A stretch of 64,000 bases of DNA from Thermoleophilaceae bacterium (GTDB taxonomy: Bacteria; Actinomycetota; Thermoleophilia; Solirubrobacterales; Thermoleophilaceae): positions 124,001 to 188,000 of the forward strand of contig JBBDYQ010000022.1 of the NCBI GenBank assembly GCA_040901445.1, given 5' to 3'. Shown piece by piece: positions 1 through 10,107 of the stretch (positions are counted from its first letter, which is position 1; every line of letters starts with the position of its first letter). The position numbers and the translations under genes were made by a program. Under the pieces are notes generated by a model. The model did no database searches. It had not been told where the DNA came from and saw only the letters and a list, made by a program, of their open reading frames with translations.

Positions 1-83
1 TGCGGACGCTGTCCCGGCTCTTCTGGGCCGGCGCCGTCTCCTTGATCCTTCTGTTCGCGTTCTTCGCCGCGGAGGCGTTCTGA
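1..83 (+). CDS. C-terminal end of an unidentified membrane protein (partial)
   Basis: An open frame enters from the left edge (codons in phase with base 3) and stops with TGA at 81-83. The visible 26 residues are mostly hydrophobic (RLFWAGAVSLILLFAFFAAEAF), which looks like a last transmembrane helix ending the protein almost at the membrane. Nothing more can be said about the family, because the rest lies outside the window. A strong hairpin follows the stop at once, so this is probably the last gene of its transcript. Confidence 0.55.
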   Translation, partial: RTLSRLFWAGAVSLILLFAFFAAEAF

Positions 84-92
84 GGTTCCGTT

Positions 93-130
93 CCACCCGG
101 GGCCGGTACGCACGGCCCGCCCCCGGGTGG
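93..130 (+). terminator. strong GC hairpin after the first gene
   Basis: Ten-base perfect arms, CCACCCGGGG at 93-102 and CCCCGGGTGG at 121-130, enclose a loop that can itself pair. There is no T-run afterwards, which is common for terminators in GC-rich actinomycetes. It sits ten bases after the stop of the upstream gene. Confidence 0.55.
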
Positions 131-174
131 GAAAGACGGACGGTTGCCCCTGGAAACACTCACGAGCCCCGCGT

Positions 175-180
175 TAGGGT
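175..180 (+). promoter_or_regulatory. -10 box TAGGGT of a leaderless promoter
   Basis: TAGGGT ends six bases before the GTG start at 187. That spacing puts the transcription start at or next to the start codon. No convincing -35 box is visible. Confidence 0.4.
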
Positions 181-186
181 CCGTAG

Positions 187-540
187 GTGGCAGGGGTTCG
201 CACGCGCGTGCGGCGCTTCGGTGTCGTACTCGCCGCCGCGGTTGTGTCGTCCGCTTCGGCGGCGGCGCCCGCGGCGGCCGTGCGCGACTGCCCTCAGGCG
301 CAGTCGCCGCGGGTGATCGCCGCCGGCCTCGACGGCATGACCATCGACGCCGCCGGGCGCGTGTACGTCACCGCCGACGCCGCCGGCGAGTTGTGGCGCG
401 TGGGCACCGACCGCTCGATCTGCGCGCTCGCTCGGGGCCGGCGCCAGCCCAGCGCGGTTGCGCTGCGCGACGGCAGCGCCATCGTGGTGGGCTTCGACGG
501 GCGCATCCTCGAGCTGCCCGGCGCGTTGCCCGCCGGGTGA
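187..540 (+). CDS. small exported protein with a beta-propeller-like segment
   Basis: 117 residues from a GTG start. Residues 1-31 form a signal peptide (RVRR, then an Ala/Val-rich core ending in AAPAAA). The mature part contains GLDGMTIDAAGRVYVTADAAGELWRV, which resembles one blade of an SMP-30/NHL-type propeller (D-x-x-G-x-x-Y/W). One or two blades cannot form a complete propeller, so the protein is either a short relative or the remnant of a longer secreted one. It ends in a GTGA overlap with the next gene, so the two are translationally coupled. The start is supported by the -10 box six bases upstream. Function unknown. Confidence 0.5.
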   Translation: MAGVRTRVRRFGVVLAAAVVSSASAAAPAAAVRDCPQAQSPRVIAAGLDGMTIDAAGRVYVTADAAGELWRVGTDRSICALARGRRQPSAVALRDGSAIVVGFDGRILELPGALPAG

Positions 541-890
541 TCCTCGGCTCTCTCGCCGCGGCTGCGGCCACGGCGGTCACATGGGCGCTGTTCGCGGTCA
601 CGATGCTCGGCCCCTGCGGTGGTGACGGCGGCGAGCCGCAAGCCGACCCGGACTCCTCGCAGGGCGACGTCTGCCGCCTGCTGGACCCGACCTGGCCGGA
701 GCGGATGCTGGGTGGAGAGCCCGTGACCGTCCGGACATGGGTGATCCTGCTGCTGCCGGGAGCGATCATCCTGGTCGCCACGCTGGTGGGACGGTTGCGC
801 GGCCAGGCCCGCATCGGGCTGGGCGTCGGCATCGCCCTCGCCTTCCTCGCCCTGCTCGTGCCCGTGATCGCCGTGGCGGCGATCCCGTAG
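537..890 (+). CDS. small membrane protein, unknown function
   Basis: 117 residues. The GTG start at 537 overlaps the stop of the preceding gene in a GTGA arrangement, which is why this start was chosen over more upstream in-frame codons. A hydrophobic segment lies at about residues 3-23, followed by an extracytoplasmic-looking stretch with two Cys and many acidic residues (about 24-62). Two more hydrophobic segments lie at about 64-82 and 92-114. It therefore appears to be a three-helix membrane protein. No family recognised. Convergent with the FAD oxidoreductase that ends eight bases away. Confidence 0.5.
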   Translation: MILGSLAAAAATAVTWALFAVTMLGPCGGDGGEPQADPDSSQGDVCRLLDPTWPERMLGGEPVTVRTWVILLLPGAIILVATLVGRLRGQARIGLGVGIALAFLALLVPVIAVAAIP

Positions 891-897
891 GCGGGAG

Positions 898-2031
898 CTA
901 CGCGGCCGCGGGCACGTCCGCCCGCTGCGCCGGCCGCGGGGCGGGGCCGGCCGTGAACGACGGCGGCGCGATGCCGAGGTAGTGGTTGAAGGACCAGTCC
1001 ACGAACCGCTGGGCGCCCATGGCCCGGATCAGCGGGCCCAGCAGCCGCGGCGGCACGCGCGGAACCAGTCGCTGAGTGCGCAGCATCCAGCGGAACTTCC
1101 ACTCGTGCTCGGCGCTGAAGTCGTGGTAGCGCCGCAGCGCCTCCTCGCGGGTGGCGCGGCCCTCCACCACGGCGCGCAGCTCACGGCCGCATGCGAGCCC
1201 GAAGTAGAAGGCGGTGCGGATTCCCTCGGCGGTGAGCGGGAGGCAGTGGCCCGCCGAGTCGCCCACGAAGAAGACGCCGTCCGCGGTTGCGTCGCGCAGC
1301 TCGTGCGGAATCCAGTTGCCCTGGTAGCGCACTGCGTCGCGCTCGAGGTCGTCGGCGAGGAGCACCGTGGTGTCCTTCACGTGGAAGCGCGGGTCGAAGG
1401 AGCCCACTCCGACGCGCACCTCGTCCCGCGCGGGGAAGCTCCACCCGTAGCCCGCCGGCACGTAGCGGCGGTCGATCCAGATCTCGAGCTCGTCGCCGGC
1501 GCCGTGCGGGTGCACCTCGAGTCCGCGCGAGAGCGGGGCGTCCGGCGGCTGGTAGCCCTGCTCGGCGAGCACGCGGCGCCAGCCAAGGCCGTCCACGATC
1601 AGCGGGGCGGTGAGGTCGCCGCGGTCGGTGTGCACGACGTCTCCGGTGCGCCCGTTCACCTTCGCCGTCTCGAACTCCGCGTCGTTCTGGTCGTCGAGCA
1701 GCGAGCACAGGAGCGGGTAGTCGAAGGTCGAGAACTTCCACGGCAGCCGGAAACGCGAGCTTCCGTGCGGCGTGTGGACCACGAGCTCCTCGAAGGTCTG
1801 CCGGATGGAGTCCTCTACGCCGAGGTTCACCAGCCAGTCGGTGGGGGCGGCGCAGGCCGAGGTCTGGCGCTCGCCGATCTCGTAGCGGTCGAGCATCAAA
1901 ACGCGCGCCCCGGAGCCCGCGAGCTCGCGGGCGACCGCGAGGCCTGCGAAGCTCGCGCCACAGATCAGGACATCCGCGTCAGCGCTCAGGGGCGTGCGGG
2001 CAGCCCCGCGCTTGGTCTTCCGCACCGGCAT
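898..2031 (-). CDS. FAD-dependent oxidoreductase, geranylgeranyl-reductase-like
   Basis: 377 residues from ATG 2031. A Rossmann FAD-binding motif lies at residues 20-30 (DVLICGASFAG), followed by an acidic residue ending the second strand (VLMLDR). The second FAD motif, VFFVGDSAGHCLPLTAEG, lies in the C-terminal half. This arrangement is typical of the geranylgeranyl reductase/halogenase/UbiH flavoprotein superfamily, which reduces or hydroxylates lipid-like or aromatic substrates. The substrate here is not evident. The start is supported by a TACGCT -10 box nine bases upstream; the frame remains open further upstream, but that stretch runs into rpsA. Divergent from rpsA across only 37 bases. 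Confidence 0.75.
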   Translation of the reverse strand: MPVRKTKRGAARTPLSADADVLICGASFAGLAVARELAGSGARVLMLDRYEIGERQTSACAAPTDWLVNLGVEDSIRQTFEELVVHTPHGSSRFRLPWKFSTFDYPLLCSLLDDQNDAEFETAKVNGRTGDVVHTDRGDLTAPLIVDGLGWRRVLAEQGYQPPDAPLSRGLEVHPHGAGDELEIWIDRRYVPAGYGWSFPARDEVRVGVGSFDPRFHVKDTTVLLADDLERDAVRYQGNWIPHELRDATADGVFFVGDSAGHCLPLTAEGIRTAFYFGLACGRELRAVVEGRATREEALRRYHDFSAEHEWKFRWMLRTQRLVPRVPPRLLGPLIRAMGAQRFVDWSFNHYLGIAPPSFTAGPAPRPAQRADVPAAA

Positions 2032-2040
2032 GGGCGGAAA

Positions 2041-2060
2041 AGCGTAGACCACGCTACCCT
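2041..2060. promoter_or_regulatory. back-to-back leaderless promoters for the FAD oxidoreductase and rpsA
   Basis: On the minus strand TACGCT (2046-2041) lies nine bases before ATG 2031. On the plus strand TACCCT (2055-2060) lies eight bases before GTG 2069. The two -10 boxes are eight bases apart, so the polymerases cannot both be bound at once. Each promoter's -35 region falls inside or beyond the other's -10 box. Confidence 0.5.
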
Positions 2061-2068
2061 TCCCGCCC

Positions 2069-3535
2069 GTGTCGGATACCGAGACCCTGTCCCCACCCGC
2101 CCCCGCCGCCACGCCCGTAGAGGGCTCCGGGGGCCTGCTCGTCGAGATCGACGGCCAGATCGTTCCCAATTACGACGCCACCATGGTCCTCTTCGAGGAG
2201 GGGGACGTCGTCACGGGCAACGTGGTCCGTATCGACAAGGACGAGGTGCTGGTCGACATCGGCTACAAGTCGGAGGGCGTCATCCCCTCCAACGAGCTGT
2301 CCATCCGCAAGTCCGCCATCCCGCAGGACGAGGTGGAGCTCGGCGAGGAGGTCGACGCGCTCGTCCTCACCAAGGAGGACCAGGACGGCCGGCTGATCCT
2401 CTCCAAGAAGCGCGCCCGCTTCGAGAAGGCGTGGCGGCGCATCGAGGGAGCCGCGGAGTCCGGCGAGCCGGTCGAGGGCACGGTCATCGAGGTCGTCAAG
2501 GGCGGCCTCATCATCGACCTCGGGGTGCGCGGCTTCCTGCCCGCCTCGCTCGTGGACATCCGGCGCGTGCAGAACCTCGACGAGTTCCTGCACCAGAAGA
2601 TCGAGTGCAAGGTCATCGAGCTCAACCGCTCGCGCAACAACGTCGTGCTCTCGCGCCGGGCCGTGCTCGAGGAGGAGCGCAAGGAGGTGCGCCAGCAGAT
2701 CCTCGACCGCCTGCAGCCGGGGCAGATCGTGGAGGGCGCCATCTCGAACATCGTGGACTTCGGCGCCTTCGTCGACCTCGACGGGATCGACGGCCTCATC
2801 CACATCTCCGAGCTCTCGTGGAGCCACGTCAACCATCCCTCGGAGATCCTGTCGATCGGCGACGTCGTGCCGGTCAAGGTGCTCGACATCGACCGCGACC
2901 GCCAGCGCATCTCGCTCGGCCTCAAGCAGACGCAGGAGGATCCGTGGCAGCGGGTCGTCGACACCTACAACGTCGGTGACGAGCTGGAGGGCAAGGTCAC
3001 GAAGGTCGTGACCTTCGGTGCCTTCGTCGAGATCCTCGACGGCGTCGAGGGCCTCGTGCACATCTCCGAGCTCGCCAATCACCACGTGGAGAACCCGCGT
3101 GAGATCGTCGGCCCCGACGACGACGTGAAGGTCAAGGTCCTCGAGATCGATTCCGAGCGCCGCCGGCTCTCGCTCAGCCTGAAGCGCACGGGCGAGCAGG
3201 AGGTCCCGGGCGGCGGGATGCCCAGCTCGTCGGGCCCGAGCGCCGAGATCAGCGGCCTCGGGGACGTTCAGGACCTGGACCTCTCAGACGACGTCTTCCA
3301 GGGCGAGCAGGCCTCAGGGCCCGCCGAGGAGGCTCCCGAGGTTGTCGAGCCGGCGGCGCCCGAGGCCGAAGCAGCGGCGCCGGAAGCTGAGGCAGCGGCG
3401 CCCGAGGCCGCGCCGGAGGCACCTGAGGCGGAGGCACCTGAGGCGGAGACGCCCGAGGCGGAGAAGCCCGAGGCTTCCGAGGAGCCCGCCGAGGCAGCCT
3501 CCGAGCAGTCCGACGAGGACCCCGAGCACACCTAG
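2069..3535 (+). CDS. rpsA: 30S ribosomal protein S1
   Basis: 488 residues, GTG start. Four S1 RNA-binding domains lie at about residues 46-115, 133-197, 218-287 and 304-372. The last two carry the classic FGAFVDL/FGAFVEI and GLIHISEL/GLVHISEL motifs. The first two are more diverged, as in other S1 proteins, where they serve ribosome docking. Four domains is the usual count in actinomycetes (six in E. coli). After residue 375 there is a long acidic Ala/Glu/Pro tail, probably disordered. S1 helps the 30S subunit bind mRNA, although leaderless messages depend on it less. coaE follows seven bases after the stop, a common actinobacterial pair. Confidence 0.95.
   Translation: MSDTETLSPPAPAATPVEGSGGLLVEIDGQIVPNYDATMVLFEEGDVVTGNVVRIDKDEVLVDIGYKSEGVIPSNELSIRKSAIPQDEVELGEEVDALVLTKEDQDGRLILSKKRARFEKAWRRIEGAAESGEPVEGTVIEVVKGGLIIDLGVRGFLPASLVDIRRVQNLDEFLHQKIECKVIELNRSRNNVVLSRRAVLEEERKEVRQQILDRLQPGQIVEGAISNIVDFGAFVDLDGIDGLIHISELSWSHVNHPSEILSIGDVVPVKVLDIDRDRQRISLGLKQTQEDPWQRVVDTYNVGDELEGKVTKVVTFGAFVEILDGVEGLVHISELANHHVENPREIVGPDDDVKVKVLEIDSERRRLSLSLKRTGEQEVPGGGMPSSSGPSAEISGLGDVQDLDLSDDVFQGEQASGPAEEAPEVVEPAAPEAEAAAPEAEAAAPEAAPEAPEAEAPEAETPEAEKPEASEEPAEAASEQSDEDPEHT
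3349..3484 (+). repeat. low-complexity Pro-Glu-Ala repeat tract inside rpsA
   Basis: The 3' end of rpsA encodes imperfect repeats of PEAEAAA and PEAE units. At the DNA level it includes a 15-base unit (ACCTGAGGCGGAGGC at 3421) followed by a near-identical copy at 3436. Such a tract can expand or contract by slippage in steps that keep the frame. Confidence 0.7.
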
Positions 3536-3542
3536 GCGCGTC

Positions 3543-4124
3543 GTGGCGAGCCTGCCGTTCGTGGGGCTCACCGGCGGCATGGGCGCCGGCAAGTCCGAGG
3601 CCCTGCGCGCGCTCGAGCGCCTCGGGGCGGCCACGCTGTCGAGCGACGCCGTGGTGCACGAGCTGCTCGAGAGCGACGAGGTGCGCGGGCTGCTTGCCGA
3701 GCGCTTCGGCGCCGACGTGGCCGCGGACCGGGCGGCGATCGCCGGCGTGGTGTTCGCCGATCCGGGCGAGCGGGCCTGGCTCGAGGGGGTGTTGTGGCCG
3801 CGGGTGGGCGCGCGGATCGCGTCATGGCGCGAGGAGCTCGGCGCGCGCGAGACCGCGCCGCGGGCGGCGGTGGTGGAGGTGCCGCTGCTGTTCGAGTCCG
3901 GGATGGAGGCGGCTTTCGACCACACGATCGCCGTCGTGGCCGGCGACGCCGTGAGGGCTTCGCGCACGTCTGGCCGCGATCACGCCGCGACGGACGAACG
4001 CGACGCCCGGCAGCTCTCCCAGGCGGAAAAGGCGGACCGAGCGGAGTTCGCGGTCCGCAACGACGGGACGCTCGCCGAGTTGGAGAGGGAGCTGTCCCGG
4101 ATACTTGAGACGATAAGCACATGA
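3543..4124 (+). CDS. coaE: dephospho-CoA kinase
   Basis: 193 residues from GTG 3543. CoaE phosphorylates dephospho-CoA with ATP, the last step of coenzyme A synthesis in the cytoplasm. The P-loop is at residues 11-18 (GGMGAGKS), followed by a conserved D in the SSDAVVHEL segment. EVPLLFESGM, at about residue 118, matches the family's VPLLFE motif. ARQLSQAEKADRAEFAVRNDGT near the C-terminus matches the actinobacterial form of the lid and the terminal N-D-G-T motif. The frame is open upstream into rpsA; the GTG just after the rpsA stop gives the expected N-terminus. It ends in an ATGA overlap with the next gene. The pan genes feeding this pathway lie at 21287-24145. Confidence 0.88.
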   Translation: MASLPFVGLTGGMGAGKSEALRALERLGAATLSSDAVVHELLESDEVRGLLAERFGADVAADRAAIAGVVFADPGERAWLEGVLWPRVGARIASWREELGARETAPRAAVVEVPLLFESGMEAAFDHTIAVVAGDAVRASRTSGRDHAATDERDARQLSQAEKADRAEFAVRNDGTLAELERELSRILETIST

Positions 4125-4777
4125 GCCGCACCATCGCCCACCCGAGGCGGCGCGCCGCCGCGCCCGCTCGTCGCCGTCGTTCGAGCCGCGGCAGGCATCG
4201 CGGCCGGCGGATCGTGGCGGTGGTGGCTGCCGTGGCCGTGGGCGCGGCGGCCGCGGCAGCCGCGGGCATCGGCCCGCTCGGGGACGCCGTGCGTGAGATC
4301 ACCCTGCCGCTGCGCCACGACGACGTCATCCGCCAGCAGGCCGCCGACAAGGGCCTCGACCCCGCGCTCATCGCCGCAGTCATCTACCAGGAGTCGAAGT
4401 TCCGCGACCAGACGTCGCCCGCCGGCGCGGAGGGGCTGATGCAGATCGTGCCGGACACGGCCCAGTTCATCGCCAGCAGGAGCGGCGGCACGGCGTTCGA
4501 GCTGCGCGACCTCGGCGACCCCGACATCAACATCCGCTACGGCTCCTGGTATCTGCGCTACCTGCTCGACCAGCACGGGGGCGACCTCACCCTGGCCGTG
4601 GCCGCCTACAACGCGGGTGAGGGCAACGTGGACAGCTGGGTGCGGGAGGCCGGGGGCCCGGCGAGCTTCGATCCGGCCACCGACATCCCCTTCCCCGAGA
4701 CGCGTGCGTACGTCGCCGAGGTGCTCGAACGCCGCGAGGAGTACCGCGACCACTATGCGGACGAACTCGGATTGTAA
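4121..4777 (+). CDS. membrane-anchored lytic transglycosylase (SLT domain)
   Basis: 218 residues. The start ATG overlaps the coaE stop (ATGA). Residues 1-30 are Arg-rich and cytoplasmic, and 31-52 form one Ala/Val-rich transmembrane anchor. An SLT/goose-lysozyme-like domain then fills about 65-190. The catalytic glutamate is E91 in the IYQESKF motif, followed by SPAGAEGLMQI and the AYNAGEG signature at 162-168. Such enzymes cleave peptidoglycan between MurNAc and GlcNAc with formation of 1,6-anhydroMurNAc, outside the membrane. Domain order and motifs are complete. Confidence 0.85.
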   Translation: MSRTIAHPRRRAAAPARRRRSSRGRHRGRRIVAVVAAVAVGAAAAAAAGIGPLGDAVREITLPLRHDDVIRQQAADKGLDPALIAAVIYQESKFRDQTSPAGAEGLMQIVPDTAQFIASRSGGTAFELRDLGDPDINIRYGSWYLRYLLDQHGGDLTLAVAAYNAGEGNVDSWVREAGGPASFDPATDIPFPETRAYVAEVLERREEYRDHYADELGL

Positions 4778-4842
4778 GGACCGATTGCGGGTTTTCCCGG
4801 AGGCGGTACCCGGGGCACCACGAGTACCGTTCCCGCGTCAAT

Positions 4843-4903
4843 GGGGTCAGGTCTTGCAATCCAGCAGGGGTCAGACCCCTGCTGGATTGCAAGACCTGAC
4901 CCC
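4843..4903. repeat. perfect 30-bp inverted repeat, REP-like palindrome (copy 1)
   Basis: Left arm 4843-4872 and right arm 4874-4903 are perfect reverse complements around one base (A4873). The outer 20 bases of the arm, GGGGTCAGGTCTTGCAATCC, recur in the palindrome at 44290-44343. The inner part contains a second small palindrome, GGGGTCAGACCCC. It lies between two plus-strand genes and may also act as a terminator. The structure resembles a REP/BIME or a small MITE-like element. No transposase is visible in the window. Confidence 0.8.
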
Positions 4904-4918
4904 CTCTAAAGGAGAACG

Positions 4919-5608
4919 ATGAAGGCATCCGCGTTTGCGGTGCTCGCTGCTGTCCTGGCCCTCGGTGTGGCCGGCTGCGGCTCCAGCACGCTTGATACCG
5001 CCGAGATCGAGGATGAGGTCCAAGAGCTCGCCGAGGACCGCGACCTGGAGGTCGACGGCGTCACCTGCCCCGACGACATCGAGGCCGAGGAAGGCGACGA
5101 GTTCGACTGCGAGGTGGAGATCGAGGGCGGCGAGGAGATCGACGCCGAGGTCACCCAGCGCAACGACGACGGCGACGTCCGGATCCGCATTGACGCGGAG
5201 CAGATCGCTCAGGGCCAGCAGACCGACACCGGCGCCGGCACCGACACCGACACCGGCGGCGGCGCCCAGGACAACAGCCAGGACGCCCAGCTCATCGAGC
5301 AGGCGATCCGCTCGTTCGTGACGGCCGCCCGCGACGGCGACGCCGCCACGTTCTGCGGCCAGCAGTCCGACCCTCGCCTCGCCCGCCGTTACGGCAGCAT
5401 CGAGGAGTGCGTGGAGTCCGCCGAGGCCAAGACTCCGGTGTCGTCCCTGCCCACGGGCGACCAGGTGGACATCGAGATCAGCTCGCTCACGCCCCCCACG
5501 GCCACCGTCCAGGTAAGCCGCCAGGGCGGCTCGGGCTCGAGCCCGTACGAGATGGTCGACGAGGGCGGCCAGGGCGGCTGGGCCGTCGAGTCGATCGACG
5601 GGGAATAA
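4919..5608 (+). CDS. lipoprotein with DUF4333-like domain and NTF2-like tail
   Basis: 229 residues. A good ribosome site (AAAGGAGAACG) precedes ATG 4919. Residues 1-20 are a lipoprotein signal with lipobox GVAGC; Cys20 would be lipidated. Residues 20-100 are very acidic, with the paired-cysteine pattern (C47, C63) and D-G-D-V-R pattern of DUF4333 proteins, which are common in mycobacteria and relatives. A Thr/Gly/Asp linker (about 103-120) joins a C-terminal domain of about 110 residues that looks SnoaL/NTF2-like (AIRSFVTAARDGDAATFCGQ) and contains two more Cys. Probably an extracytoplasmic envelope protein of unknown role. A clear terminator follows. Confidence 0.7.
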   Translation: MKASAFAVLAAVLALGVAGCGSSTLDTAEIEDEVQELAEDRDLEVDGVTCPDDIEAEEGDEFDCEVEIEGGEEIDAEVTQRNDDGDVRIRIDAEQIAQGQQTDTGAGTDTDTGGGAQDNSQDAQLIEQAIRSFVTAARDGDAATFCGQQSDPRLARRYGSIEECVESAEAKTPVSSLPTGDQVDIEISSLTPPTATVQVSRQGGSGSSPYEMVDEGGQGGWAVESIDGE

Positions 5609-5637
5609 CGCGAGGCTGGACGCCCAGAGTCCGCTCG

Positions 5638-5666
5638 GCTCCGCGGGTCAGGATGACCCGCGGAGC
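5638..5666. terminator. hairpin between convergent genes
   Basis: Thirteen-base perfect arms, GCTCCGCGGGTCA (5638-5650) and TGACCCGCGGAGC (5654-5666), enclose a three-base loop. It lies between the lipoprotein gene and the 3' end of the convergent ABC-F gene, so it can stop transcription from both sides. Confidence 0.75.
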
Positions 5667-5693
5667 GCTCTTGCCCTCTGGCCGTAGAGGCCC

Positions 5694-7577
<1,884 letters not shown>

Positions 7578-7589
7578 GAGGCCGTCGAT

Positions 7590-8009
7590 GGTAGGGCGGC
7601 AGCCAGCCACGTCGGCTTCGGGATCGCGTTCGCCGAGGCGGAGGGGACCATCGACTCGGTCGGCTTCACGTGCACTTTGCACAACCCCAAGCTCGCGACG
7701 TGCGACCCGCCGCTGTCGCAGCTGGGCCACGAGGTGCGCGTGCTCGCAGGGAACATGAACGACTCGGTGCGCGTCGGCCCCGGCCCGTTCCGGGCGTCCG
7801 TCGACCTGGGCACCGGCAGCGACAACGCCCGAGTGGCGAACGGGCAACGCGAGGCGGTCGCCTGCGGCGCGGGCATCGACCAGGTCGTCGCCGATCCGGT
7901 GGACGTCGTGGCCTCCGACTGCGAACTCGTGATCGCGGCCTCGGCGCTCCGGCGCCGGCTGGCCGAGCTGGCGCACCGCGCGGTCCATCGGGCGCCGTCG
8001 CTACGCTGA
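7590..8009 (+). pseudogene. remnant of a secreted RTX-like calcium-binding protein
   Basis: An open plus-strand frame ending at TGA 8007 encodes a peptide with two Cys-flanked segments and ASVDLGTGSDNARVANGQ followed by ACGAGIDQVVADP...VVASDCE. This is the worn form of G-x-G-x-D nonapeptide (hemolysin-type) repeats with the typical D-V-x-A-x-D-C-E ending. No acceptable start codon or signal peptide precedes it, and the frame runs back into the ABC-F gene in antisense. The best reading is a 3' fragment of a lost secreted protein gene. The end overlaps the uvrB -10 box. Confidence 0.4.
8002..8007 (+). promoter_or_regulatory. -10 box TACGCT for uvrB
   Basis: TACGCT lies nine bases before ATG 8017, consistent with a leaderless or nearly leaderless message. 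No LexA-type box was found here, unlike in front of uvrA. Confidence 0.4.
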
Positions 8010-8016
8010 ATCGGTT

Positions 8017-10017
8017 ATGCCCGAGTTCCGCGTCAACCCGGCCTACCAGCCGATCGCCGACCAGCAGCAGGCCCGCGACGGGCTCGGGCAGGGCATCCGC
8101 GACGGGGACCGCCTCCAGACGCTGCTCGGCGTCACCGGGTCGGGCAAGACGGCCACGATGGCGTTCACCATCGAGCAGGTCCAGCGGCCGTCGCTCGTCA
8201 TCGCCCACAACAAGACGCTGGCCGCGCAGCTCTGCAACGAGTTCCGCGAGTTCTTCCCCGACAACGCGGTGGAGTACTTCGTCTCCTACTACGACTACTA
8301 CCAGCCCGAGGCCTACGTCCCCAGCCAGGACCTCTACATCGAGAAGGACTCCTCCATCAACGAGGAGATCGAGCGGCTGCGGCACTCGGCCACGGCGGCG
8401 CTCAACGCGCGGCGCGACGTGATCGTCGTGGCCAGCGTGTCCTGCATCTTCGGCCTGGGCTCGCCGGAGAAGTACGACGCGATGATGCTCACGCTCGCCC
8501 GCGGGCAGGAGATCGACCGGGACACCACGCTGCGCAAGCTCGTGGACATGCAGTACCAGCGCAACGACCAGGTGCTGGGGCGCGGCAACTTCCGCGTGCG
8601 CGGGGAGACGCTCGAGATCTTCCCGGCATACGCGGAGTCGGCCTACCGGGCGGTGCTGTTCGGCGACGAGGTCGAGCAGCTCCAGCACTTCGACCCGCTG
8701 TCGGGCGAGGTCTACGACGAGCTCGAGCACGCGGGCGTCTGGCCCGCCACCCACTACGCCACCGACCGCGAGACCATCGAGCGCGCGGTGGGCGAGATCC
8801 GCGACGAGCTCGAGGCCCGCTGCGCCGAGCTCGAGGCCGAGGGCAAGCTGCTGGAGTCCCACCGGCTGCGGCAGCGCACGCAGTACGACATGGAGATGCT
8901 GCGCGAGCTCGGCTTCTGCAACGGGATCGAGAACTACTCGCGCATCCTCGACGGGCGGCGGCCGGGGGACCGGCCCTACTGCCTGGTGGACTTCTTCCCC
9001 GACGACTTCGTCTGCTTCATCGACGAGTCGCACCAGACCGTTCCGCAGATCGGTGGAATGTACGAGGGCGACCGCTCGCGCAAGCAGACGCTGGTGGACT
9101 TCGGCTTCCGCCTCCCCAGCGCGCTGGACAACCGGCCGCAGAAGTTCGACGAGTTCATGACGATCACGAACCAGATCGTCTACGTGTCCGCCACGCCCGG
9201 GGACTTCGAGCGCAACCACTCGGGCCGCATCGTCGAGCAGATCGTGCGCCCCACCGGCATCATCGACCCCGAGGTCGAGGTGCGCGAGACCAAGAACCAG
9301 ATCGACGACCTCATGAACGAGGTCAAGCTGCGCTCCGAGGCGGGCGACCGCGTGCTGGTCACCACGCTCACCAAGAAGATGGCCGAGGACCTCACGGACT
9401 ACCTCGTGGAATACGGCTTCAAGGTTCGCTATCTCCACTCCGAGATCGACACGCTGGAGCGCATCCAGATCATCCGCGACCTGCGTCTCGGCGAGTTCGA
9501 CGTGCTCGTGGGCGTCAACCTCCTGCGCGAGGGCCTCGACCTGCCCGAGGTGTCGCTGGTCGCGATCATCGACGCCGACAAGGAGGGCTTCCTCCGCGGC
9601 GAGACCTCGCTCATCCAGACCATCGGCCGCGCCGCGCGCAACGTGCGCGGCAAGGTGATCATGTACGCCGACAAGCAGTCCGCGGCCATGGCCAGGGCCA
9701 TCGGCGAGACGGACCGCCGCCGCGCCATCCAGGTCGCCTACAACGAGGAGCACGGCATCACGCCGGAGACCATCAAGAAGGGCATCTCGGACATGAGCGA
9801 CTTCCTTGCCATGGAGTCGAAGGTGCCGGCGCGCGAGGGCCGCCGGGCCAAGCGCCGCGAGCAGGCCATGTCGCCGGACGAGATCGAGAAGACCCTCGTC
9901 GAGCTGGAGGAGGAGATGCTCCTCGCCGCCGACGAGCTGCGCTTCGAGTACGCAGCCAAGCTGCGCGACGAGATCAAGTCCCTGCGCCGCGAGCTCGACC
10001 AGATCCAGGCTGCGTAG
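8017..10017 (+). CDS. uvrB: excinuclease ABC subunit B
   Basis: 666 residues, ATG start, normal length. UvrB is the damage-verifying helicase of nucleotide excision repair and works with UvrA and UvrC on DNA. Visible parts are Walker A GVTGSGKT (38-45), the beta-hairpin that inserts between the strands ([12 protein letters not shown], from about 92), helicase motif [18 protein letters not shown], motif [14 protein letters not shown], motif [11 protein letters not shown], and a C-terminal UVR domain (about 626-661) that contacts UvrC or UvrA. All key motifs are intact. It is unlinked from uvrA here (15374) and appears to have its own promoter. Confidence 0.97.
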   Translation: MPEFRVNPAYQPIADQQQARDGLGQGIRDGDRLQTLLGVTGSGKTATMAFTIEQVQRPSLVIAHNKTLAAQLCNEFREFFPDNAVEYFVSYYDYYQPEAYVPSQDLYIEKDSSINEEIERLRHSATAALNARRDVIVVASVSCIFGLGSPEKYDAMMLTLARGQEIDRDTTLRKLVDMQYQRNDQVLGRGNFRVRGETLEIFPAYAESAYRAVLFGDEVEQLQHFDPLSGEVYDELEHAGVWPATHYATDRETIERAVGEIRDELEARCAELEAEGKLLESHRLRQRTQYDMEMLRELGFCNGIENYSRILDGRRPGDRPYCLVDFFPDDFVCFIDESHQTVPQIGGMYEGDRSRKQTLVDFGFRLPSALDNRPQKFDEFMTITNQIVYVSATPGDFERNHSGRIVEQIVRPTGIIDPEVEVRETKNQIDDLMNEVKLRSEAGDRVLVTTLTKKMAEDLTDYLVEYGFKVRYLHSEIDTLERIQIIRDLRLGEFDVLVGVNLLREGLDLPEVSLVAIIDADKEGFLRGETSLIQTIGRAARNVRGKVIMYADKQSAAMARAIGETDRRRAIQVAYNEEHGITPETIKKGISDMSDFLAMESKVPAREGRRAKRREQAMSPDEIEKTLVELEEEMLLAADELRFEYAAKLRDEIKSLRRELDQIQAA

Positions 10018-10023
10018 CGCTCC

Positions 10024-10045
10024 GGCTTGTGACCCCTCACAAGCC
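10024..10045. terminator. hairpin after uvrB, containing TTGTGA-N4-TCACAA
   Basis: GGCTTGTGA (10024-10032) and TCACAAGCC (10037-10045) are perfect arms around CCCC, seven bases past the uvrB stop. No T-run follows. The core TTGTGA-N4-TCACAA (10027-10042) also looks like an operator half-site pair and recurs at 55888. Confidence 0.55.
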
Positions 10046-10107
10046 GCTGTCCTGAACTTCTGCTCCCGTCCGGTGCGCCACGGCGCCGGGCGCGGTTCAA
10101 TAGGCCG

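Noticed and set aside
3349-3484. Tandem repeat in rpsA as a CRISPR array
   Set aside because: The units are short, imperfect and encode an in-frame Pro-Glu-Ala tail; there are no spacers of constant length and no cas genes.
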